The notes beneath the pieces were generated by a model. It did no database searches and was not told where the DNA came from. It was given only the letters and a program-made list of their open reading frames with translations. From Gracilaria domingensis (lineage: Eukaryota; Rhodophyta; Florideophyceae; Gracilariales; Gracilariaceae), in the NCBI GenBank assembly GCA_022539475.1, contig VCMS01000174.1, positions 1-64,000 on the forward strand: 64,000 bases of DNA. Reading direction: 5' to 3'. Made by a program: the position numbers and the translations under genes. Position 1 is the first letter of the stretch; every line of letters begins with the position of its first letter. Shown here in pieces: positions 29,201 to 40,800 of this stretch.

Positions 29201-30490
29201 CGCGCTATATCCCTTCTCGCCATCCCATTCCTCTGCATACTGAAGCAAGTCATCATGTGGCGCACCAAACGGTAGCCCTTCTCCACTTCTCATTGCAAGT
29301 TCTAGAAGTTCATTCCTCACTACTCTTCCCGAGTGCACCATTGACCCAGTTTTCCATCCATTCCAAATCATGGGCCCCATCACACCTCCCTCATTGGTCG
29401 TTCCCGCTTCTATTTCTGGCCACAGTTGCATGATACTAGTTGAAAGCACTTCAGATGCGTAATAAGATGCTCGTCTTTGCCAGGCTTCATAACTGTTTGT
29501 TTTGCCGTCTTCCTTGTCGGCCTTTGGGTTTGCAGAAACATTGAAATCTGACATCCACTCCTTCAGTCCTTGAGCTGCGAACGCAACAGCCCAGTTGACC
29601 CACACTTCAGACGGTTCCTTGGGCACCTGCTGCAGTTTGCCACTCGTCTTCGCACCGACAAAAAAGCGGGCAGCGTCCAACATCATGACACCAGAACAGA
29701 AGAGGGTGTTGGAACAGAGCACAATGTACTTCCACAGCAGTGCAGCAGTTTCTGGCCATGTATCGCGGGAAGCTGATGCAGGCGTTCGCAAATCTACACA
29801 ACCAGCGTAGCGCACATAGCTCTTGACGTCCCCATGAAACAGTTGGTTGTCGACAACACTGCTATTCACCAGAACCAGGTCTGCCAGTTTCCATGAAGAA
29901 CTTTCTCGCTTTGACAATACGCGCCGTTCCTTGTCCGTGAACGTGAAAGCAACTCCCATGAGCCGCAACGCATCAATGCTCTGAGCACACCACGAACGAA
30001 ACACATGAAGCTGCCACAAACCCCAGGCAGTACGAGCAGCGTGCAGCAACGCGAAAGAAAGTGCAACCACGGCAGCACTTCCTTCTTTCCAGTCAGCAGC
30101 GGCAAACTGAGTGGAGCAGTAGATGAGAATGTACAAGGCCGGGACGAACGAACAGAAAAGATTGATGTAGCCCGCATTGCGCGTGTGGCGCACGGTCTTC
30201 CATTCGGCGCTAATGAAGTCCTTGGCGCCGAAGGCGGTCCACGGCAAGAAGGCGGCAATGTAGGCGAGGAACACAATGTACCATTTGTCGTTGAGAGCTG
30301 CAAAGTCCATTTGGAAGGCTTCCTCAGCGGCGTGGCGCGATCGCGAAAGCAAGTCGTCGATAGCCTTCGGAAGAACGATAGTGAGTGCCGTGTTCTCTGA
30401 ATAAGCAAGAGAAGCCAACGGGGCGGTGAGTATGCACCAAAGGAATGAAACTCTCCGCAGGTAGAAAAGCCAGTGGGTTCTGCTCGACAT
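26258..30490 (-). CDS. Large membrane protein with C-terminal Sel1 repeats
   Basis: 1,410 residues from the ATG at 30490; a TTG 24 nt upstream is not biological. The N-terminus has a signal-anchor-like segment (FLWCILTAPLASLAY) and further hydrophobic segments at about 69-90, 108-130, 138-160 and near 255-280. A large, mainly hydrophilic middle region has no recognised domain. The last 150 residues are four Sel1-like repeats of 38 residues with the pattern LAMLLxxGADGVGVDAVRAQ, then ALYERAIEEGG. Sel1 repeats form alpha-alpha superhelices that bind proteins, as in the ER-degradation factor Sel1/Hrd3. The membrane region here is unlike those, so that role is not claimed. The repeats are nearly identical in DNA, indicating recent expansion. 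Confidence 0.87.
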   Translation of the reverse strand: MSSRTHWLFYLRRVSFLWCILTAPLASLAYSENTALTIVLPKAIDDLLSRSRHAAEEAFQMDFAALNDKWYIVFLAYIAAFLPWTAFGAKDFISAEWKTVRHTRNAGYINLFCSFVPALYILIYCSTQFAAADWKEGSAAVVALSFALLHAARTAWGLWQLHVFRSWCAQSIDALRLMGVAFTFTDKERRVLSKRESSSWKLADLVLVNSSVVDNQLFHGDVKSYVRYAGCVDLRTPASASRDTWPETAALLWKYIVLCSNTLFCSGVMMLDAARFFVGAKTSGKLQQVPKEPSEVWVNWAVAFAAQGLKEWMSDFNVSANPKADKEDGKTNSYEAWQRRASYYASEVLSTSIMQLWPEIEAGTTNEGGVMGPMIWNGWKTGSMVHSGRVVRNELLELAMRSGEGLPFGAPHDDLLQYAEEWDGEKGYSAYSRHLDSKKTRLDVRKEFCSQIEKLDVNMLECLTILLFLGTRSLRLDNEVFTQESAGDEQDTKRRGNHEMDEDYSEALEIEDESFNQALENLRKQLSLPLKAEARSSNDAAEKETDLRQVLPSLPFSNGWRHAKSRNRHVLRVGEVVDNWLALVAGDGVKFMLSLNNKWAKVFSDASPDRMGKGTDEGDLRNAMNESCDPGRGEDTSLAHTRDFQRTLESARLRYQFGDENCICDWGMNFGMTFMGYRMEVVRSYLAEWMHRMTNELKSDECATDLSSRFRGRVPGDRRAKHGADYLQLVLSKALSRSLKCGERSSTLRSRQFHTRLLWELQEHLESEIESWMGCEKDDVPDHGPDSLALVALCMLSFPSIKVEVQEENLPNTVIVSKCNGWCGIQIECCSGEDADSGTTINGFEKLELVVEPICGPQKGRVQVRLDKNESEAQMSAIVSVGLDNDDEFVWEWWRDTFIGRLEGMKEWQQQHYMDCSLEVVPSSGCMSTEFEWYRTVANEKFEVWKGWKPFRTEICMFEMKRNSLLRKSQPIRNLPPTRLQWGQSNTIFWFTKQTQAVVSYEEAESPMVLQAMSMIRESISQGLRMSENLLGNGQQELEEGDQQAMLRKAEDLCTGDLVDGERALLLYETAVSQLGNVEALEKGVEFILGNGRISDLRATQLVHKFMSYIVPSGVVAGSRIETEGYDEVRNAVLRNCKRLVLNSEMSGTDISLYDILVFLSAYGHENGNEQIQTLMEVLLCRFRTHEAVYHYAEYYKFRFRAGITSTSRYREQTLTRSKGGIYSDETMSAMREKDKLECDWPYVVRLLERSVKTSHSSASNLLAMLLENGSDGVGVDAVRAQALYERAIEEGGDVDAMNNLAMLLKKGADGVGVDAVRAQALYERAIEEGGDVAAMFNLAMLLEEGADGVGVDAVRAQALYERAIEEGGDVDAMNNLAMLLKKGADGVGVDAVRAQALYERAIEEGGNVN
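26271..26726 (-). repeat. Four 114-bp tandem repeats encoding Sel1 units
   Basis: Units begin at 26271, 26385, 26499 and 26613. Units 1 and 3 are almost identical, and unit 2 differs from them at shared positions (KKGADG versus EEGADG in protein). That gives a higher-order 228-bp periodicity and suggests recent unequal exchange. Confidence 0.93.
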
Positions 30491-31342
30491 TCGCCGTGTT
30501 GGTATCGCCAACAAAGAAAAAGGTTGTTAATGGTGCCATCCAATCAGGAGATGAACAGCTTTGGCTCCCCGTGTGCGCCAAGCAGAAAGTACGCGTGTAC
30601 AAATTGCGCCTCGTGTTACCTTCGTAGGTTGCGTCGCATCAGATCAAATTGTCAAGCTATTTTTGTCAACACAGCAAAACTTTTGGCATTCGGGAAATGG
30701 CAAAACGTTTAGATTATTGTCGTGAAGCAGCGTGTCCACGTGGTGGCCAATCACAATGAGTGTGTGGACAGGACGAAACGCGCCATCCGCCAAGTCCACT
30801 CGCTCCTCGCCGCGGCCACTCGTCGGTGGCGACGCGCCGTCCACCGAATGCCATGCGTTCGTTCCTTACTCCCTCCGGCCCCGAGGTCCGCGCACAACCG
30901 CATCGCACTGTTCCCCATGGCGTCTAGTTTCAGCAAGCCAACCTAGTCGGCAATGCGCTTTGAGACAAGCTGCATCAGCTTCTTGAAAACGTACTCCTCC
31001 AGTGACGCGAATATCTGCGCCTCGTTGCAACAAATACCTTCCTCAACTCGCCTGCGGCCTCGTCATGCTTTGTGCGCCGCCCTGTTTTAACGGTACCATC
31101 GCTCGTGTCCACCCACGTCAATGTAATTGAATTGGTTCCAGTCCAGTTCGAACAAGCCCGCCGCTTCATAACGCTCATTAACAACAGCTTATTTCACTCG
31201 CGCGTGAACTTTTTCCCCACCCCTGCGCCTGGTAGAACCCTTCCAGATGCCCGATTTTGATGCATGATCTTGTACGCATGCAGGATAGACGCCACACGAT
31301 AATTGTACGCTTTGTGAGAAGTTTAGAAATCAGCTGTGATCA
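30491..31342. other. Intergenic region upstream of the Sel1-repeat gene
   Basis: Contains the likely promoter of the minus-strand gene. A GC-rich patch at 30770-30910 gives overlapping frames on both strands, none convincing. Confidence 0.5.
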
Positions 31343-31874
31343 GTGCTGTCTTTTGGAGTAGCATTGGAGGACGCAGTTCTTGACACAATCTTGGGGGATT
31401 CAGGAGCGGACTTCAGCGCTATCGACACAAAGACTTCCCAGAAAGTCGAAGCAGCAGTAGAAAAGCTCTCCGCTCCGAACCTTTGCGGGAAACGACAGAA
31501 GTTGAAGCTACGAAAGTTTTTGAATGAAACTCAAAATGGGGAATTCGATAGCACGGGAAAAGCGGAGAAAGTTTGGCGTTTTGAGGCGTTTTGAGGCATT
31601 GTTTCAAGAACACAAATTGAACATATTTCTTGCTTGTTACAATCGAATTCGAAAAAATTTAGGCTTGCCACTGAAAGATATGTTTATTATTCCGAAAGAT
31701 ATGGGTACGAAAAAACTTGAAGTCACTGACCAACTGTCGAAAGATCCTTCGGTACACCTTGTTCCTCGACTTAGCATGGATCCCAGACCGGACAATGATC
31801 CCATCCTCGTAGATTTTGATCTAATACTGATGATAAGTCATATGGAAGAGAATATTATGCATTGTCAATCGTAA
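31343..31874 (+). pseudogene. Retroelement protease remnant
   Basis: Residues 1-35 of the first frame contain LEDAVLDTILGDSGADFSAI, which fits a retropepsin active site of the DSG(A/S) type. A second frame (31524-31874) continues after a shift with KDMGTKKLEVTDQLS. No RT or integrase follows. A short unassigned frame at 32111-32299 may belong to the same remnant. Confidence 0.45.
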
Positions 31875-34085
31875 CAAGTGAGTGCCATTTGAACAACTTG
31901 ATTGAAGTACATTTTACCTGATATCTAAATAAAAGAAGACAAAATCAACAACAAAACGGCTAAGCGTTGGAGTAGCCATGCCATCTGGATTGCAACGTAG
32001 CGACTTTTACGTTCAGATTGTTGATGAGAACCAATTTTTGCAGATCAAAGTGAACTGGTCTCTTCCGATCATTCATCCAAAAATAGTAAACGCGAAGTAG
32101 TTGAATCAAAGTGGAGAAAAGTATACCCGTTCATCATCCCGAACTGACTTGTTTGGAGTCTGCTTTGAAGGACATGAGAGAACATAGCCAGAACCGTGTG
32201 ATGTCGAAGACGAAAATTGTGCTACCATTTGCAGTCGAATCTCAATTGGTTTCTGACAACATCAGGTTTTCTTGCGGCAGAATAATTTACTATGTTTGAT
32301 TGAGGACTTTCAACGAGTCCTATCCGTATGGTGGGCAGAATACCGATGAATTTGAATTGGTAGGGTAGATTGCAGCTTTATGAGCGCGCGTTTTACAAAG
32401 ATATTCTGTTCTGATGTTTGCATGTTTAACGTCATCGTTTGTCACAAAATTTGTTCAACCTCCTTACTAATAAATTATACGGTCCATCCAACACATAGGA
32501 ATTTCGATGTCCTCAGAAACAAATGTAGTAGTTAAGATGACCTTTTAATGTTTACTGCGGAGAACTAACGATTTTGTTATTGTTTTTCTCTACAACCGGC
32601 GCCTACAAGTTTGCCTTCTTGACCCAATAACCTTGTAAACTCGAAGAGAAGTCATGAACCTCATGAATGGATACAAAGTTTTGATTAGATTGGCAATTTT
32701 AAAATGCTAACATATCTGTGATTTCAACCACAAAACAAGTTTTACTGCTTCACGGCTCTTGTTTATGAAAAACCTATTTCACAATACATTACTATAGTCG
32801 TAAGCTTCCACCTCTACTACACGTATATATTTACTAGACCTTAACTGCCCGACAAATTGCAGCTGTAAGCAGTATACACGTTGAACGCGTTATTCGCGTG
32901 GCATGTCACTTTCGTCACGCATGATTGCAGTAAGGCATTCCAAAATTTGAATGCGGAGATGAACTACAAAGTTAAGTTTGTAGCAAACGTAGAATTTTGC
33001 AAAGTAAAGCCATCCACAAGACGTTTCAACAAAGTGAGAGTTCAACAAAACAAGTACTGAACTGCAACAGTGTACATTCACAAAGCATTTTTACTCTTGA
33101 AACCCTAAGCGAGATAGTACCCCACGAACCCAATAAACGACATAAACCCTTAATATTCACTCATCCCTTAAACTCTCTGAACCTTTCGTCCACAACACCC
33201 CCTAAAACCTGCATGACCCAGTGTACCCATAAAACCCCTAAAACCCGTATGATTCAGTGCACCCCTAACCTGCATGACCCATTGTGCCCCTAAAACGTTT
33301 GCAACTCATCCTTCCAGTCCACAAACCCCCAAGCAATCCATCTTTTCAGTAGAAGAACCCCCCCTCACGTTAGAAAACCTTTTTGCACGAAGAAAAGCAA
33401 AAAAAGAAGAAATAGATAGCATCATCATCATCATGGCAGCTGAACGACGGAACAGTAGCAATGATGATGGCGGCAGAGAAGAACGCAGCCTGCCTCGCTA
33501 GTGCATTTATCGGCAGCTGCCGATTCACGCTCCCGCGAGAATCAATCGTCACTGTGTGTGACCAACATGTCACGGACAAATGGTTCAAAATGGTGCTTTA
33601 CAGTGCAATTTGTCGGGCTTAAGGTCTAGTTATATGTTTATACGCTTTCTGAGCTCATCTAAAAAGAACAGCTCAAGTAAAGAAACGAATTATGTAAATG
33701 ACAAGTCATACTTTCGTATATTCCGGCAAGCTCCAGGAGCTTGCGAGAATATAAAGAAATACCGCACTACCAATCTCAGCTAAGATATCTTTTTGTACCC
33801 TGAGAACGAAGGGGTCCATGATATCGGTCTACGTAAGTCATGGTGGAAGGTGACTCAATTGGAGCTGAGATGACGCTAATTCCGTTCGCGTCGGACAAAT
33901 CGAAGAACTCTCTCGAGACAAAGTTACTGCCCTGGTCAACTGTTCATAGCACCAGCAATGACGATTTCTAAAGAACTACAACAAATTGCAATTAAAAGGG
34001 GAACCGCAATAGAATAGCGAGTTCTGTTTTAGGAAGCAATTGCGTGGATAGCGTAAAACGTATCCATGCAATTGAAGATAGAAGA
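31875..34085. other. AT-rich non-coding region with telomere-like minisatellite
   Basis: No gene supported. It contains CCCTAAA-type repeats at about 33099-33297 and a short CAT run at 33421-33435. Confidence 0.55.
33190..33297. repeat. Degenerate minisatellite with CCCCTAAAAC core
   Basis: Three to four units of about 27 bp, each starting CCCCTAAAACC and followed by a GCATGACCCAGTGT-like stretch. A further AAACCCTAA and scattered CCCTTAA/CCCAATAA motifs lie in 33099-33180. The core resembles plant-type telomere sequence. Confidence 0.7.
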
Positions 34086-34661
34086 CTACGCTAATTGCTC
34101 AACACGCAACATCAAAACACTATAAATACCCGTCTTCGGAGGAAGCACTCCGAAGGACGGGGAGCATACACAGCAAAGTCTGCAGTGGTCTCTTTTGTCT
34201 GTTTGCTTGCCACCCGCGTAGCGCGAGAACAGTGCAGGTCTAGGTCCGTGGCGTTCCGGACCAACATCAGCCCGTAGGAAGTCAGGTGGAACCCGATACA
34301 GCCGCGACCAGCAGCCCAAAAAGGCTTTCCAGACCTCAGCTGAAGGCATGCGACGGAGAAACAGAGCAGCATTGAAGTGGGTAGCCTAATCAACGGCGTG
34401 CGGCACTGGTTTCTGATTGATGTACATCACGTCAAAGGCCACAACATGATTGAACCTATGATCATCATTGCCCACAGTTAGTTTAAATCTTCTCGGTCTC
34501 CGTGCGTTCTCAGTGCAAGTGCAGGGGAGCGCCATAAACGCGTTTGGGCGATTGTAGTTTTTGCACGTCAATAAAAGACACGGCAATCTGTAGCCACAGC
34601 AACGACGTTGCAGGTCAAAAAGCGTTACTTGTATGACACTGAGTCCGTAGCTACATATCAA
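34086..34661 (-). pseudogene. Copia integrase fragment, core side (right of Tc1 insertion in gene order)
   Basis: On the minus strand, C-x-C then NARRPRRFKLTVG, FNHVVAFDVMYINQKPVPHA and, in another frame, EVWKAFLGCWSRLY and PPDFLRADVG. These fit the end of an integrase zinc finger and the start of a catalytic core, with the first Asp in FDVMYI. At least two frameshifts are present. It continues the fragment at 35993-36990, from which it is separated by a Tc1/mariner element. Confidence 0.6.
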
Positions 34662-34742
34662 TAAAACACAGGTTTTGTCTACTATAAAGGGGGCGAAAAT
34701 TCAACGCGCACAAAAAAAGATTTATTGCGTAGCTAGCGATCC

Positions 34743-35748
34743 TTAGTACTTTGTAGCACCGTCTTTGATGTCCATGACAGCCAAGCATCTTTTCTTGATG
34801 CTATTATATAGTTTGATTAGATAATCGTCCGGAATAGCCGCCTAAGCCTCGCATATAGCACCTTTTAGATCCTCAACATTCTCAAACGTCCTGTGACCTA
34901 TGTACACCTTTCTAACTAGATACTTCCCCCACTTTCTCAATAATATTGAAATCTGGCAAACGTGCGGGCCAGGTCAGAGTGCTGATTTGATTCGTAGTCA
35001 ACCAATTAAGAGTGCAGTAGGATCTATGTATCCGCGCGTTATCCTGTTAAAAGATAAAAGGGTGACTCTTTCCAAACGTATCAGCAACAAAAGAAAGCAG
35101 ACCATTCTTCAACGTCTCAAAATAATTCTCGGAATTCTGTTTTTCATCCAAAAACATTATATCAGACAGTCCATAAAAAGGACTTGCTCCCAAAACCATA
35201 ACCGAACCTCCCCCATTTTGATGCGTCGAAAACCTGCGTGGTTCACGACAAGTATTGTGCCAGTACTGTGCAAACTCATCGGTGCCATCAAGATTAAACT
35301 TTTTCTCGTCCAAAAATATAACATTTATCCAAAACGAATCTCCCTTGGTGATATCACGCCGAGCCCAAGTCGCCCGATTTTCCATGTCCTTGGGAGTGAG
35401 CTTTGGAGCCTTGGTGTAGCGGCGGTATCGCAAATGGGATTCATCATGAAGAATTTGCTCAACGCGGTGCACCGATATACTTAGTTCGAGACGATTCTTT
35501 AGATCAGAAGCACTGTAATTACTTGTACGAGGGAGGCGAAGTAGAAGGGTTTTACTTCTCTGGCTGCGTTTTTGTGCGTTCGAACGCTTTGTGCAGCCAC
35601 CCGACGAGTTTTGACGTTTCAGAAATCGAGATATGGTAGAGAAAGCGCGACCAAGCTGCTCGGAAATGTTTCTAATGGGAACCAATGCATGGATGAGAGC
35701 TAGAATTTGTCCTTTCTTGACCTCCGTCAGATAGCTTTTGGATGGCAT
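34743..35748 (-). pseudogene. Tc1/mariner-family DDE transposase, broken
   Basis: From the ATG at 35748 (MPSKSYLTEVKKGQILALIH), a paired-like helix-turn-helix region covers about residues 1-110. The first catalytic Asp is in INVIFLDEKKFNLDG. A TAA at 35047 comes just before QDNARIH, which has the second Asp; the reading continues to LPDFNIIEKVG, with the last acidic residue, then a further frameshift and TAG. The end reads GATKY before TAA at 34743. An intact protein would cut and paste the element at TA sites. This copy cannot make one. Confidence 0.85.
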
Positions 35749-35770
35749 GATGCGGCGAACTCAAGGCGGT

Positions 35771-35833
35771 TAAAACACCTTCCACGTGATGCAGAGATCA
35801 AATGTGATCTATGAGGCACGCGGGAGGTGTTTA
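35771..35833. repeat. Imperfect palindrome of about 63 bp at the transposase 5' end
   Basis: Arms 35771-35800 and 35805-35833 pair over most of their length around AATG. Outer parts read TAAAACACCTTCC and GGGAGGTGTTTA; inner parts are AGATCA and TGATCT. It lies between the terminal repeat and the transposase start and may be a subterminal repeat. Confidence 0.75.
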
Positions 35834-35992
35834 AATACCATGTATTTTGGCGCGAGCGCAGCCATAAGTGTTTGTGCGCGTTGTATTTTCGCGTTCTTTT
35901 TGTCGCGTTCATACGTGTTTAACGTAGGAAAGCTGGTACACGCGGGCTTTAAGGTTGAAACTTTCATAAAATGGTTGGGATAAAGAAACTTT

Positions 35993-36990
35993 TTATTGTA
36001 TGTAAAGCGTATCTACACTACCGCATACATGGCTGAGATATGGTACTTCGCCCAGCCGTTGCATTTCGTTTTTCGGGGACTGTACATTTCGCATTTCAGG
36101 GGTCACTACATTTGGGCGGGCTCTCTTGAGGACATTTGTAAACGGTTGAACACTTGGATGACGAAAGACACGATGAAATTTTCTCATTTCAGATCCAGTG
36201 TACAAGGAGTACGACAGATCTCCGTTGCTCCAGTTGTGAAAGAGAAAGTAATTCTTGAATATCAGCGGTTGGTGCAAGTGTTTGTACATGACTTCTCGTT
36301 TCTGTAAACTGATTTCGAGCCCGTTATCAACCATAACCTTCATGCTAAGCAGACTGGGAACGTTGTCTCGAACTATCTCGAATATTACGTCAATGACCCA
36401 GTGCAAATCCTTGAACGGAACCGGTATGGTAGCTCTGCCCATGAGTTGCTGTTACAGCCAACGCCTATGAGATTCTTGACGTTGTTGCGGTCGATTGTGT
36501 ATGGCACGTTGAACTGCTGACAGTACGCCTTGTACAGGGAATACTACATAACTGAATACCGGTGAGCACAGGTATCGATGTAGAGTCCACGAAATTGGTC
36601 GCCTTCTCTTTGCTTCAATTCGTCTTCCATCGTAGCCAGAGCCGCATCTTGATCTCCATGAAACCCAATCCCATACAAAAGGAAGCGTTGGCCAGAAGAA
36701 CTTCATCCGACTCATGTGATAACAATTCATCTTCCACGATGTAAGTGGCTTCTTCTTCAGAGTCATAGTCAACTACTGAGTCCTCGCTCTCACTAGATTA
36801 TAGGATATTGGCGGCGTCGATAGAGTGGTCTTCAGAAGTTAGGTCACGAACAACGTTTGAAAGATCTTCGATCGTGATATAGGCGGATGGCTTAGCGGCC
36901 TTCATCTTCTCAAATGCTTCTCTAATCTCTTCCTGAGAGTGTCTCGTGCGAGCTAAATGATTCTCGCCGAAGACAAAGCACCCTTTCTTA
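35993..36990 (-). pseudogene. Copia gag-protease-integrase fragment, N-terminal part
   Basis: On the minus strand from about 36990: a degenerate knuckle (GCFVFGENHLARTRHS, one Cys lost) and an acidic stretch, with an in-frame TAA between. In a shifted frame comes FRGLYIDTCAHRYSV, which fits a retropepsin active site (DTC), then PFKDLHWVIDVIFEIV and MVDNGLEISLQ. Last is HRVFRHPSVQPFTNVLKRA, the His part of an integrase zinc finger. The order protease before integrase is copia-like. Frame shifts occur near 36440 and 36600. It is interrupted by the Tc1/mariner element and resumes at 34661. Confidence 0.65.
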
Positions 36991-36999
36991 CCTGAGAGC

Positions 37000-37807
37000 C
37001 ATTTTGACGAAATTCTTCTACCGCGGCGGTCCTCTCTCTAACGTCGCCGATGCCCCTTCAAAGATTTCCTTGCGTCACCCCAATATCTGTTACAAAGACT
37101 GTAAAACTCGTTGCTCTCAGTGTTTGAATTCCGATGGCACGACACAAATGCTTCTGTGGATTGATGGAAGCGGCGGTGTGGGGCGAGCGGACCGGATCGA
37201 TAAGGTGCACTCGTTGACCGCCGGCGAGTCAGGCACTCGCCGGAACGGTCGTGCATTTTATTTGGTGCCAGGCGCCGCAACGGGCGGCGCCACTGTGCGC
37301 CCCCGCAACGCCGTCACAAACGTGGCGCGCATTCTCTGCGCTCGCCTCGCAAGAGGTCATCGGCGCGTAACACCGTCCCTCCAGGCGAAGCGCAACTCTT
37401 CCCACACCACTTTGGATCTCTCATATAGAGTTGCCATATACATAACCACATGAACATAAAGGCCGAAGAGAAAGGCCCATAGATGGCTAACCACAAAGCT
37501 CATCTCTTCTACAAGAGCGTCTTTCAGAACTTGCAGGCGTGGTGAAAACTTCAATATTTAAGTCAATAAACGCAGTCACCTGGCCTCCAAACATCTCACA
37601 CCAGTAAACTCCTAAAACCTAAGCAGCATACCAAAAACCCCGTGGGAAAAAAGAATTATGCCACCTTGTAGGAAAATGGAGAAGGATTGTGAGACATAGC
37701 AAAGAAAAACATTGAACAGAATCACCTATAAAATAACACGCAATAACAACAGAAGAGAAACAAACATGAAGCACAGTTAGAGATGTTCGTAGTCCCAACA
37801 ATTCTTC
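37000..37807. other. Non-coding spacer between two copia remnants
   Basis: No supported protein. It may hold LTR sequence of either neighbour, but no matching repeat was found. Confidence 0.45.
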
Positions 37808-40800
37808 TCAGAACGAGTCAAGATGCATTAAGCCGACCATCCTCCTTATATCAGCGACGGACGCACACTTTGTCAATATGTCAGCGATCTGTAGACTCCT
37901 TGGGATGTGCAGCAACTTGATTATGTTTTCGGCAAACATATCTCTCACATGGTGCATCTTCAAGTCAATTTGCTTGTTGCGACCAGAGATCTGAGGGTTC
38001 GTAGTCAGCGAAACTGCAGCCGAGCTGTCCAGTAGAGTCTCTGTAGCCTCATACCAGAACTCCTCGCTCCAAGGCTGTTGGTGTGCGAATTCCTAAAACA
38101 TCTTTCGAACCCATGTGATGTCCTTCGCGCATGTAGAAAGAGCCACGTACTCTGCTTCTGCAGACGAGAGAGCAATGACGGTCTGACGCTTCGATTTCCA
38201 CATGATTGGTGCGTCGTTGACGACGATTACGTACCTATTAGTAGACTTTCGAGTCTCTATACATCCCCCCCATTCGGCGTCAGCGTACGCACGAAGAGAG
38301 GCGGGAGTAGTCGGGATATTCGATCGGTAGTGGTCTCCGTAGTCCAATGTACCAGCCACATACCTGAAGAGACGCTTAAGCTAGGAAAAGTGGGGCTCGC
38401 AAGGATTGTGAAGATGCTTCGAAAGAGCCGAAACCGGGAAAGAAAGATCCGGCCTTGTAGATACAGCCATGTAGAGAAGTCCACCAATTCCTGCCCTATA
38501 GTTAGCGTGATCCACTGTAGAGAGAGCTTGCTCGTCCTCACTTGTCGGAAGTTAGTTGGCAACGGATGGGAAGGGAGACTGCACGGTGTTGCATCGTTCC
38601 ATGCTTAACTTCTTAAGCAGTTGTACCGCATATCCATACTGCGTAACCTTTATGCCAAGTGGAGAGCGTTGGATACTCCAGCCAATGAAAGACTTGAGCT
38701 TACCACACAGCTTCACGTCAAAGGTCTCCGCGAGTCGTTCCTTGAAGTATGTCAGTAGGTCGACGCTGTTCGCGGCAAAGGCGCAGTCGTCAAGGATTAC
38801 TGCGACTATAATAAAACGGTCTCCTCAGGGTACATGAAGACTCGTGAGTCGAGAGCCGATGTCACGAATCCCCATGATAGAAGTGTGTCCGAGAAGAGGG
38901 AGCCCCAGATAATCCCAGCTTGGACGGCACCGTAGAGAGAGTTGAGTAGTTTGCAGACGTGACCGGTTTTGGCTTGGATGCCCGTGTAGTCGGTTGGCTG
39001 TTCCATGATGATTGGAACATCCAGTTTGCCGTAGAGGTACGCGTTGGAAATGTCAGCTCCTTCCAACATAAGGTTCTCCGCAGCCGAGACGGCCAGGGGA
39101 ATACAAAGAGCTTCGTGGCAGGCAACGGGAGCGTAAGTGTTGTGTAGATCGAAGTCGATGAATGGCTTCTGCTTGTCCTCCCGTAGACAGCATCGTGCCT
39201 TCTTCAAGAACTTCTTTCCAATACCATCGAGCATTTTCTCCTTGAAGACCCAAGTATATGGAACGGGTTTCATCCAAGCTTCGCGAGGGATGAGTTCCCA
39301 TGCCTTTCGCCGGACCAAGGCATTCATTTCGCGGTCAATAGCTTCACACCATCCTGGGTCTCTGCACGCTTCCTTGAAGGAATGCGGTACAGATGGGTCT
39401 TCGGTTGTTTTCTTTGAGACCCAAACCCGAGAGAAGTTGTGCGTAATGGTGGTGAAAGCTTTCACAAGATGCTCCTCCAGGTCCTTTATCTCTGCATCCG
39501 GCTGTTCAGTTGGCTGCACCTCCGCTTCCTCGGCCTCTTGTTGTCTCTTGATACCTTCAAGGAGGCTTGATGTGTTGTGGAGTGAAGAGGAGTTGACTGG
39601 CTTGAAGTCCAAGTTCCGACACGTCACGACAGAGTTCTTCTCTGGAACGAAGACGCGGAAAAGTGTGTTGTCACTCTGCATGCCAACGAAGTGCGAGAGC
39701 ACGGAGCGTGGAAGGAACTTCTTGTTTGGAACCGTTTTCGAGCGGTAGACGAACGCATAGCCGGACTGTCCGAAGTTCGGAGTATGGGAGAAGTCGATCT
39801 TCGTCGATGGGTCCCACTCCAACATTGGAATCCGTCCCTTGATGCGTGAAGACGGTGCCCGGTTTCGAAGCCAGTTCGCGTGTTTCATGGCTTCGGCCCA
39901 AAAGGAAATGGGGAGTTTGCTCGCAAAGAGAAGAACGCGAGTCCGGGTCCAATGCTCTTGGATGAGCCTCTCGGGAGCCCCGTTTGATTCGGAGGCGTAT
40001 GCCGGAGAGAAGTCCAGTTTGATGCCATTGTTGTGGCAAAACACATCCAACTCGTTGCTCTTGTGTTCACCTGCCCCGTCCAGGCCAACATTTTTGAGTC
40101 GGAACGAGTGGTTGAGCTCGAGGTTCGATCGGCGCTTATACCATTCAATGTTCTTCAGGACAGATGCACCTGTCTTGTCCATGAGAAAGAACACGTCCGA
40201 CTTTGAAGTGTAGTCGTCCAGAACGGCCATAGCGTAGACAGCGCCAGAAAGAGAAGGCGAGATCTTGCCAGACAGGCCCATTTGAATGAGCTCCAATGGG
40301 CTTGAGGTGGAGACAGACCGTGGCCTAGGGATGAGCGGATTTCGCTTCATCTTGCCCGTGACACATGGGACGCAAGATAAGGACTCAAGGATAGAGCGCT
40401 GGAAGAAAGGAACGGAGTCCAAGGCGTTTGCCAAGTTCTGATATCTACTTGGGTGCAGATGACCAGTTCGTCCATGCCAGTCGAGAGCCAGTTCTTGTTC
40501 GGTGTTGCTGTCATTCACGACGATGACCTGTTTGTCGTTTGCAGTCAGGTCCATCACGAATAAGTCCTGATTGATCTCCGTTTCCCATATGACCTCGGAG
40601 GTTTGCTTGGGGTCCATGATGAAGCAGCCATTGAACGGGCGTAGGGTTGAAGTGAAAGTAACTATGAAGTTCACGCTTAGAACGCCCACAGACAATATGT
40701 TTGATTCGAATGCGGGAGCGTGATAAGCTTCGATGACTGTGCCGTGGTTAAGTGGAATCCAGACGTGGCCTTTACCGACGAGACGAGTTGTACCAGAAGC

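Larger units (their letters stand above)
34693..35892 (-). mobile_element. Decayed Tc1/mariner element
   Basis: 22-bp terminal inverted repeats, GCGAAAATTCAACGCGCACAAA at 34693-34714 and its complement with one mismatch at 35871-35892, flank a transposase pseudogene. True ends may extend several bases further. A clear TA duplication could not be confirmed. It splits a copia fragment, so it inserted after that element. Confidence 0.82.
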
